Below are positions 8,601 to 12,977 of a DNA stretch of 12,977 nucleotides, one piece after another. The DNA lies in the NCBI GenBank assembly GCA_028565635.1, contig JAOXYB010041305.1, positions 1-12,977 on the forward strand. The letters are read 5' to 3'. The position numbers and the translations under genes are program-made. The notes under the pieces were generated by a model that searched no databases, was not told where the DNA came from, and saw only the letters and a list, made by a program, of their open reading frames with translations. Position 1 is the stretch's first letter. Every line of letters begins with the position of its first letter. The stretch is from Phoronis ovalis (Eukaryota; Phoronida; Phoronidae).

Positions 8601-10418
8601 TTTATTGCGATCCTCGACGTTAATCGTAAATTGAGATGAACACCATACATAGAAATATTTAATTTCTTCTTGTCCGTAATCTCAATCTAGAACCAAACGA
8701 TGTTAAAAGTCACGCTTACTTTGCAGCAAACCTCATCTAACCCTGTCTGTACACCTTGATATCCTGCTAGTGATACGATGCCAATCAACGATCCAATTTC
8801 ACCCACAAACATTAATTCCTCCATTGTTACCAATGTTCACAATTCAAATCAGCCAGTTTTGCACCTTCCAATAGTAACTTCCAGTAACTTTATAAGTTTG
8901 TTAATCATATTGTACTGATTTTAGTATTCCTTTGTTTAAACAATGTGCAATTTCAGTCGTGGCCCTCCAGCAACTGCTCCTAAACCAGCGTCCCAAGGCC
9001 CCCCGAAACCACAGTATGCACCATCCTGGGCGCCACCTTCAAAAAGTGCAGTGAGACAAGCGATGGAAGATGAGGCAGATGGTGACTGGAGTGGCTCGCT
9101 GCGACCTGCAGGTATATTATACTTAATATTTGATCAGACCCGTTGCAGTGAAATAATAACTATCATCTATAGTAAATAAAAATATGTCGCTTGTGAAATT
9201 TTGAATAATCGTCTACTTTTCACGTATAGAACTGTGAATTGTAGCTCGTAAAGGTATTTGCCATTTTCAACCATGTTTCAGTTATAATATCAGTTTCAAC
9301 ATATTAGTTATCCATGTCTGATGAAGTTGGTCGTTTAAAGTCAATCCAAATTATTTTTTTCTTGTTAATTTCGAAAGCTGATTTTTCTTTTTCTTGCCTT
9401 TCTAGTTACCATACGAATTAAAATTATAACCCTGTGTTTCTGTATAACATATACTGATAAAATAATATAACTTCTAATGGATAAACAAAATATTGCATGT
9501 TTCAAAATGTCATGAGAAAAACTTAAGTTTCAAACCCTGTTTCAATCTCAGATTCTATATTGCGCAGCCAACAGCCTGAGCCTTCTTTTAATTTTCTTAC
9601 GTAATCAAATGATATTACATCCCGCTAAAGAACTGAAATCAGAATAATTTTAGTTATCTTGTTCCCGGTCTTGTTCTCGTAGGTGGTGTAAAACCTTGGG
9701 AACTAGAAGCAGCAAAAGCCCAACGGGAACAAGAAGAACTGGAACGCCTGACTCAACAAAGGCAAGCCACGCAGACACCTTCCGGTGGAGGACATTACAG
9801 TGGCAGAAACGTAACCATCAACCAATCACCAGGCGATTCCGGAGCCAAGGTAGTGCATCTGCAGTATAATACACCAGTGGGGATGTATTCGAAGAGTTCA
9901 GCTCAAGCATCACTTAGGGGACAAACCTCCGGAAGACCGGGAGAGGGGACTATGACGTAAGTATTTAGAATCCGTCAAAACCGTACTTGGAACCTATAAT
10001 CATCACGTAATATTTAGCTTATTAAGTAAAACTCTTTTTCATTGACACATGTGCAAGAGATCGAGCAAACACATGGTAGACAAAAATTATGATAAACAAT
10101 GTGTTACCAAAAATTCCACGAATATCTGTGTTCCTAGAAGTGTACAATTAATTTTCACTTACACATTTTCATAACTAAGGCATTTTTGTTAGAATTTCCG
10201 GCGGAGGAGGTCCTCAAGCAGATATTACGCAATCATCAACGTATCAGATGATCCACCAAGAAGAGGATCCCAACAGACGCCAAGCAGCTCGATACACAGA
10301 GTTCGGAAATGATGAAGTCCAGTATTCAGGATACCAAAATCAAAAACGACAGTCCAGTTCTTTCAAACGTCTGGCCGAAGTTACAGGAACAGAAGACGCC
10401 GGAACATCAGACTTCTAA
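2525..10418 (+). CDS. PDZ-ZM muscle protein of the ALP/ZASP (PDLIM/Zasp) family, 3' part of gene, 11 exons, no LIM domain
   Basis: Spliced plus-strand gene, 5'-partial. Eleven exons join into one frame of 550 residues (numbered from the window's first coding base) and a TAA stop. Domains in order: C-terminal half of a PDZ domain (1-50), microexon linker (51-62), unrecognised block (63-152), Tyr/Pro/Ser-rich spacer (153-385), charged helix (about 390-412), ZM motif (about 441-465) and the SSFKRLAEVTGTE signature (531-543 with flanks). Family knowledge: PDZ-ZM proteins bind alpha-actinin at muscle Z-discs and dense bodies, through both PDZ and ZM, and organise sarcomeric actin. The missing start, and the glycine-rich ligand loop of the PDZ, must be upstream of the window. 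No LIM domain follows, as in short ZASP isoforms and Zasp66-like proteins. Family assignment is firm. The exact orthologue is not resolved, so no symbol is given. Confidence 0.88.
2674..4103 (+). other. Intron A-B
   Basis: Intron between the PDZ exon and the microexon, about 1.43 kb, AT-rich and with no plausible exon. It contains an E-box palindrome joined to an 18-base perfect AT palindrome at 3471-3494, and a 14-base palindrome (AAGAATATATTCTT) at 3294-3307. Confidence 0.75.
3471..3494. repeat. Overlapping perfect palindromes, E-box TCACGTGA plus 18-base AT palindrome
   Basis: TCACGTGA at 3471-3478 contains the E-box core CACGTG. It overlaps the exact self-complementary sequence GATATTATATATAATATC at 3477-3494. 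Palindromes this long are uncommon even in AT-rich DNA. It may be a bHLH binding site in the intron, a cruciform-prone site or chance. No functional evidence is visible. Confidence 0.45.
4104..4140 (+). CDS. Exon B: 37-base microexon after the PDZ domain
   Basis: The acceptor ctcgttttag precedes 4104 and the donor caa|gtaggt follows 4140. The first base completes the split Arg codon left by exon A. Twelve whole codons follow, reading GGVIRPKQATKQ, so the exon ends in phase 0. A glycine pair directly after the last PDZ strand is common in Zasp/PDLIM proteins. Skipping it would shift the frame of exon C, so it should be constitutive in full-length transcripts. Support is the phase match on both sides and good splice sites. 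The exon is too short for composition to help. Confidence 0.75.
4141..4563 (+). other. Intron B-C
   Basis: Intron of 423 bases. Reading through the donor adds ten codons (VGIDAGNSQYFE is seen in frame with exon B) to a TAA at 4177-4179, which overlaps an AATAAA at 4175-4180. An early open frame around 4230-4457 has no recognisable content. Confidence 0.65.
4564..4833 (+). CDS. Exon C: 90-residue block of unknown fold between PDZ and the spacer
   Basis: The acceptor tttgcacttcag precedes 4564, with a CTAAC-like branch site about 30 bases upstream. Phase 0 in and out. The translation starts NYGFQNVADRRRTFCQTGG, continues through a Ser/Thr-rich centre (HSRVISSPYTATAPGTYLT) and a helix-like stretch (LLSQVKSSLDWAVLSHK), and ends SPPESPEVYYERRASLPSL. 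I do not recognise a domain. RRRTF and RRASL look like basophilic kinase sites (Arg-Arg-x-Ser/Thr), which is inference. The 3' end is uncertain. The donor ctg|gtactt at 4834 is weak, and gag|gtttat at 4798 is an in-frame alternative that removes 12 residues. Without splicing the frame runs to TAA at 4861-4863. Confidence 0.78.
4834..6007 (+). other. Intron C-D
   Basis: Intron of about 1.17 kb. A good acceptor-like tract (tttttacctgtag) ends at 4973 and opens an in-phase frame, beginning GTIVRPYLTLNN, to TAG at 5221-5223. No good donor follows and the composition soon becomes random, so I leave it out of the main model. A small imperfect inverted repeat links 5742-5756 and 5835-5847. TACATGTA occurs at 5709-5716. 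Confidence 0.6.
6008..6111 (+). CDS. Exon D: Tyr/Pro-rich spacer, first GVDY module
   Basis: The acceptor tgctcttcaag precedes 6008 and a near-consensus donor, cag|gtaaga, follows 6111. Phase 0 in, two bases of a codon out. It reads VTYQTPPQSQNSYEMCSRAP, then a Ser/Pro run, ending PSFGVDY plus a split codon. The split codon becomes Ser if exon E follows and Arg if exon E is skipped. It is low-complexity, probably disordered spacer, and lies between the PDZ-proximal block and the ZM motif as in long Zasp proteins. The Phe-Gly-Val-Asp-Tyr end recurs in exon F. Confidence 0.87.
6410..6478 (+). CDS. Exon E: 69-base symmetric spacer exon
   Basis: The acceptor cctttgctag precedes 6410 and the donor tag|gtatat follows 6478. 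It enters and leaves in the same phase, and its length is a multiple of three. Including or skipping it therefore keeps the frame, which makes it a candidate cassette exon. After the split Ser it reads KRTNFTDGGPPLANFASDYN and ends KP plus a split Arg. The Asp-Tyr...Lys-Pro-Arg ending resembles the end of exon F. Confidence 0.82.
6479..6864 (+). other. Intron E-F
   Basis: AT-rich intron of 386 bases with consensus GT-AG ends. I see no repeat or further exon in it. Confidence 0.75.
6865..6948 (+). CDS. Exon F: 84-base symmetric spacer exon, second GVDY module
   Basis: The acceptor tatgttcgacag precedes 6865 and the donor gcg|gtatga follows 6948. Same phase in and out, multiple of three. After the split Arg it reads KRKTRRIVTPPILFGVDY, then TNYKPRDDA and a split Arg. 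The first six residues are strongly basic. The FGVDY core matches exon D, and the Tyr-x-Lys-Pro-Arg tail matches exon E. The donor is chosen because it preserves phase and has G at +5. Reading through it would give RYDYNIQGRLLPVGI and a stop at 6991-6993, a possible alternative terminus. Confidence 0.78.
7165..7230 (+). repeat. Left terminal inverted repeat of the MITE
   Basis: Begins CAGTCTGAATAAATC and ends near TTAACCATAG. It is complementary to 7537-7601. The shared block ATCCGTTAGTGTTC is identical in both arms. Confidence 0.85.
7537..7601 (-). repeat. Right terminal inverted repeat of the MITE
   Basis: Read on the minus strand it begins CAGTCTGGATAAATT and includes GTACCTTCTCAGCTA, matching the left arm with scattered transitions and one single-base gap. 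Confidence 0.85.
7954..8066 (+). CDS. Exon G: Tyr/Gly/charged spacer
   Basis: The acceptor tgcgttatag precedes 7954 and the donor gag|gtgggt follows 8066. It enters with the last base of a split Arg and leaves with one base of a split Asp. The reading is SSGYGSDRRTPPREASYTYA, then PVGEIKKKFHEPDSQYGG. A donor four bases further on (gtagaa) was set aside because only the first gives the phase that exon H needs. Low-complexity spacer with no recognised domain. Reading through hits TAG at 8072-8074. Confidence 0.85.
8067..8407 (+). other. Intron G-H
   Basis: Short intron of 341 bases ending in a pyrimidine-rich tract before ttag. I see no other feature. Confidence 0.78.
8408..8579 (+). CDS. Exon H: Gln/Pro/Ser-rich spacer
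   Basis: The acceptor ggcctatttag precedes 8408 and the donor tag|gtacaa follows 8579. The first two bases complete the split Asp. It reads QLRRQSSGKRWQPADPHATG, then a Pro/Ser/Gln/Tyr-rich tail including SFAWSPQKQPDTNYK and FQYRTTPPA. Base composition is clearly richer in G+C than the flanking introns, as expected for coding sequence. RRQSS is a possible basophilic kinase site. Probably intrinsically disordered. Confidence 0.88.
8580..8956 (+). other. Intron H-I
   Basis: Intron of 377 bases, AT-rich. It ends in gcaatttcag, directly before exon I. No repeat or extra exon recognised. Confidence 0.8.
8957..9111 (+). CDS. Exon I: Pro-rich segment and acidic tail
   Basis: The acceptor tgcaatttcag precedes 8957 and the donor cag|gtatat follows 9111. 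After the split Ser it reads RGPPATAPKPASQGPPKP, then QYAPSWAPPSKSAVRQAMED and an acidic stretch ending in SGSLRPA. Proline-rich runs are potential SH3 or profilin ligands, which is inference. The charged segment leads into the helix of exon J. The exon leaves in phase 1, matching exon J. Confidence 0.9.
9112..9682 (+). other. Intron I-J
   Basis: Intron of 571 bases, AT-rich with T runs. It ends ttgttctcgtag. I see no further exon or repeat. Confidence 0.8.
9683..9956 (+). CDS. Exon J: charged helix and ZM (Zasp-like) motif
   Basis: The acceptor gttctcgtag precedes 9683 and a consensus donor, gac|gtaagt, follows 9956. It reads GGVKPWELEAAKAQREQEEL, so a strongly charged, helix-forming run lies at residues 390-412. 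A Gly/Ser/Thr linker follows, then VVHLQYNTPVGMYSKSSAQA and SLRGQ (9850-9924), the ZM motif. The diagnostic features are the Gln-Tyr-Asn-Thr-Pro core, the Tyr-Ser three residues later and the trailing Leu-x-Gly-Gln. In ALP and ZASP the ZM motif binds the alpha-actinin rod and targets the protein to Z-discs. It is the best family evidence in the window. Confidence 0.93.
10193..10418 (+). CDS. Exon K: terminal coding exon with ALP/ZASP C-terminal signature
   Basis: The acceptor tttttgttag precedes 10193. One base completes a split Thr and 74 codons run to TAA at 10416-10418. It contains a Gly-rich start, YQMIHQEEDPNRRQAARYTE, a Tyr-rich stretch and QSSSFKRLAEVTGTEDAG near the end. The Ser-x-Ser-Phe-x-x-Leu-Ala-x-x-Thr-Gly-Thr-Glu pattern is conserved after ZM in ZASP-type proteins, where it precedes either a short C terminus or the LIM region. 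Here seven residues follow it and the protein ends, so this is a LIM-less form. I found no Cys/His LIM pattern downstream. Confidence 0.92.
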
Positions 10419-10854
10419 AATGCTTAATGAATTTAAAACCAAAACAGCTTCTCGGTTTTTGATACTTTTTTGACTTATAAAACCGTTTATATAGTTGCGG
10501 CATTCACTGTTGTGCTAAAAGTAATGTTGTATCCTAAGATATATTGTAAACTAAAAATTGAATATGATGTAATCAAGATGGCTGCCAAATACCCTACACA
10601 TGTCGGCGTTATTGCCATCATCTTTTCTAAAGACAACTTGTTAGCATCGTGTTTTATACTATTTATTACATTGCAATTTGTGTTGTGATGCGAGATACAG
10701 TTTTCTATCGTTGTTATAGTTTTGCTAAAATCCAACTTTTAAAGGTTGCTTTTAGAAGTTGTTTTTACATTTATTATCTAAAATGTTTTATATTATATAT
10801 TGCGAGCACCGTTTACACTTTTCCAAAGAGTTTAAACAGTGGGGGTAGTTTTGA

Positions 10855-10887
10855 AATAAAACCAATTCAGACCAGTTGTGCAATAAA
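10855..10887 (+). terminator. Proximal polyadenylation signals (two AATAAA)
   Basis: AATAAA at 10855-10860 and 10882-10887, both within the 3'UTR and on the coding strand. A candidate site for a shorter transcript. Confidence 0.5.
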
Positions 10888-11096
10888 ACTTTGGCATTAT
10901 TTCAGAAATAATGTACAAGTACTGTTGGCCATATTCGCTGTAAAAACTGTATAACATCAATTGCACTGTCACATATGCACCGGCACAAAACAAAGTTTGA
11001 TGTTAAACATTAGTTGAAGCCATTGCCATTTTTGAAGTATTAACATGAGTGTTTTATGTCACATAGTTGCATGGATACTGAAGCCATGTTTAGATA

Positions 11097-11109
11097 AATA
11101 AAAAATAAA
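11097..11109 (+). terminator. Distal polyadenylation signals (two AATAAA)
   Basis: AATAAA at 11097-11102 and 11104-11109, followed at once by a run of eight or more T. A signal pair with a downstream T-rich element is a strong poly(A) site, and the likely end of the gene. Confidence 0.7.
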
Positions 11110-11125
11110 AATGCTTTTTTTGACA

Positions 11126-11743
11126 AAAGTCGTATTTTAACTTTATAATTGTCAAAATTCTAAGGGGTAAGTAAAATAACAGTATGGATCTATGACACCT
11201 GCTGAGCAAAGATAATGCAGGTTATCACATTCAATCCGTCACGTTACACGAGACAGGACTGCTTAACCTGTCATACTTCCCACCGGCGAACTACTTCCAG
11301 GTTCCTTCCAGTCGAACTCCACATAGAACAATCTATAAGCAATTCAAAATAAAATCTCGTCAATACAACGTATCGTCAACTGGTTTATTTCAAAAGAGAG
11401 GAGAAATTAATGCTAAATATCACAAATCATAAGATTTGGATTGTGTACAATTTGATGAATCAATATTTCTATTTATATCGCTATCCCTGTGAACAAAGTA
11501 AGCATTCTTCAAGATTCTTGCAGAAGATTGAGAACAAAAAATAATATGCAGGATCGACACAATTAAATAAGAAACTATACAGCTTTATATGTACCTGTAT
11601 ATGTCAAAAACAACGTTGTTCGGAGTGTCAATGCAATCAAAATATTCAGTAATAGTCAATTTAATAGTTCTTATATCTAAGTATATTGTTCCCGAATGGG
11701 CCATTCATGTAAAATGTGGTTGATTGTGCTCGTAAATATAAAC
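11126..11743. other. Intergenic stretch after the gene
   Basis: No coding sequence, RNA gene or clear repeat recognised. It is modestly richer in G+C around 11200-11330, where no open frame of interest exists. Confidence 0.55.
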
Positions 11744-12069
11744 GCGCGAAAGGGGAGTTTATTTGAGGACCATTAAGCATTAAGATGGGAAAATCGCCAA
11801 TTTTGAATTAGCGAAACGATAATATCCGATAATATCGAAGATATTCTTCCTATCGGTTTTCACGCCACCTTGCGGATTACTGTTACTTATAGCGCATGGC
11901 TAATGTAGTCTAATGTAGATTCTCATGGCCGTGGGGTAAGCTATATCGATACTATTATCAAAATTATCGTTTTACAGTATCGATTATCGGATATCTAAAC
12001 TCGATATTTACATTGATAATTTAGCATCTAAAACTATCGGCAACGATATAAACCGGATAGCGCGCCAAA
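11744..12069. promoter_or_regulatory. CGATA/TATCG motif cluster with CTCF-like and E2F-like sites
   Basis: Twelve copies of CGATA or its complement lie between 11817 and 12048 (starts 11817, 11827, 11833, 11851, 11944, 11947, 11965, 11978, 11985, 12002, 12035, 12044). One is the palindrome TATCGATA at 11944-11951. About 0.5 would be expected at this base composition. A CTCF-like core, CCGCAAGGTGGCG on the minus strand, is at 11863-11875. Exact TTTSGCGC E2F-type octamers are at 11744-11751 and 12062-12069. In flies such motifs mark promoters and insulators (DREF, BEAF-32, CTCF, E2F). Transferring that role to this organism is inference. An unrecognised transposon is the main alternative. Confidence 0.4.
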
Positions 12070-12805
12070 CTCCAATTTTGACCAAAAAGGATATGGTTTT
12101 TAACCTTGGTCTTGCTTAGGGTATGTTTTACACGATGGATCGATCTTGCTGCAACTATACATGTATCATGACAGGACCGAACAGACAGCATGGCAATGAA
12201 GCTCCCACTACTCAACATTAATAATTAAAATAACAGTAACAAAATCTCAATTAAAGTACTGAATATCAACACGTGTAGCATTTACCGCCTGCGGGTCGAG
12301 CAGGCTTTACCTGTAATCACGTTGACAAAGCTCCAAGGTACTTTATATTCTTCATAATATTGCACATAAGGAACTAATTTTCTGTTCAACAAAAGCATTA
12401 ATATTTACAAGCACCTCATAGCAAGTCATATTGTTGTATCCTTTATTTTGCAAAGGGGCAGAACCAGGGGAAGCAAAAAAAATCTGAAAAACATTAAGCA
12501 TTTGTTAAGCGTATTTAATTGATACAACCTAATAGAATGGATTTACTATCATTCACCTAATTTGTACTGCTTACGTAATTCAGAAGTTTTAAACTTTCTT
12601 ATAAAGTTTTGTAAAATTTGATCTTATGCATTTCATTCAATTATTATGTAATTTAAGGAGCAATTGACTTTTTAACATTTTATGTGATATACATGTAACC
12701 TTGGGATTTATTCAAAAGAATCTAATTACAATTACTAGAAACGCCTTTTAGCGAAGGCCAGGTTGCACACACATAAATAGTTGAAGTTGGATATCCAGAC
12801 CTATT
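12070..12805. other. Intergenic AT-rich flank
   Basis: No gene recognised on either strand. Small items are a 6-base-pair hairpin with a 7-base loop (GCCTGC at 12287-12292, GCAGGC at 12300-12305), and TACATGTA palindromes at 12158-12165 and 12690-12697. A 65-residue minus-strand frame at 12021-12218 overlaps the motif cluster and looks random. Confidence 0.5.
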
Positions 12806-12977
12806 AGGATTATGACCTTTACCTCTTGTCGAAAGTTTCGTGTAATTTTGAGATTTTGATTGTTTGACCTTTTGGAGCTCAAAGGCAGCTAAGATAACCT
12901 CTAAATGGCCTTTTAACTTCATTTTTGAACTTTTCATCAAATTTCTGGAAATTTATTTTTTTGACCTTTTGACCTCA
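12806..12977. repeat. GACCTTTT-rich repeat-like stretch, running off the window
   Basis: Variants of TTGACCTTTTG recur at about 12810, 12854, 12905 (TGGCCTTTT) and 12960-12977, with T-rich spacers. At the very end TGACCTTTTGACCT reads on the minus strand as two AGGTCA half-sites two bases apart. It is probably the edge of a degenerate tandem or interspersed repeat. It is cut by the window end, so unit length cannot be judged. Confidence 0.4.

Larger units (their letters stand above)
10419..11125 (+). other. 3' untranslated region
   Basis: AT-rich and non-coding, from the TAA to the paired AATAAA signals, with cleavage expected near 11115-11130 by the T-run after 11110. Open frames on both strands here have no recognisable protein. 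An earlier pair of AATAAA signals could give a UTR about 240 bases shorter. The exact end is inferred. Confidence 0.75.

Noticed and set aside
10470-10954. Several open frames of 72-101 codons on both strands
   Set aside because: They lie in the 3'UTR, are hydrophobic or low-complexity because of AT richness, and overlap each other.
12021-12218. 65-codon minus-strand frame near the motif cluster, considered as first exon of a divergent gene
   Set aside because: The peptide has no recognisable feature and there is no clear donor or core promoter to support it.
12287-12305. Hairpin with GGGTCGA loop, considered as part of a tRNA or tRNA-derived SINE
   Set aside because: No matching A-box, acceptor stem or cloverleaf could be traced around it.

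Overview
The window is AT-rich eukaryotic DNA. It holds the 3' part of one multi-exon, plus-strand protein-coding gene and its downstream flank. The protein is a muscle Z-disc type PDZ protein of the ALP/ZASP (PDLIM, Zasp) family. Spliceosomal introns, a long 3'UTR and AATAAA signals mark an animal nuclear genome. The protein style and the over-frequent palindrome TACATGTA suggest a lophotrochozoan, possibly a bivalve mollusc. That placement is an inference and is only moderately supported.

Layout. Positions 1-2524 look like intron or upstream sequence with no exon I can defend. Eleven coding exons run from 2525 to 10418: 2525-2673, 4104-4140, 4564-4833, 6008-6111, 6410-6478, 6865-6948, 7954-8066, 8408-8579, 8957-9111, 9683-9956 and 10193-10418. 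Their summed length is 1653 bases, which is 550 codons plus a stop. Every junction keeps one open frame, which is the strongest evidence for the model. The part of the protein seen here contains, in order, the C-terminal half of a PDZ domain, a 37-base microexon linker, an unrecognised 90-residue block, a Tyr/Pro/Ser-rich spacer made of small phase-matched exons, a charged helix, a ZM (Zasp-like) motif and a conserved C-terminal Ser-Phe/Thr-Gly-Thr-Glu signature. It stops without any LIM domain, as in short ZASP isoforms and arthropod Zasp66-like proteins. The start codon and first half of the PDZ domain lie outside the window. A 3'UTR of about 700 bases ends near paired AATAAA signals at 11097-11109.

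The intron before the 7954 exon carries a 437-base foldback transposon (MITE) with 65-66 base terminal inverted repeats. Downstream of the gene, 11817-12048 holds a dense cluster of CGATA/TATCG pentamers around a CTCF-like site and is bracketed by two E2F-like sites. This is either a gene-boundary/promoter region or an unrecognised repeat. The last 170 bases enter a GACCTTTT-rich repeat-like stretch. No second gene, rRNA, tRNA or CRISPR array is seen.
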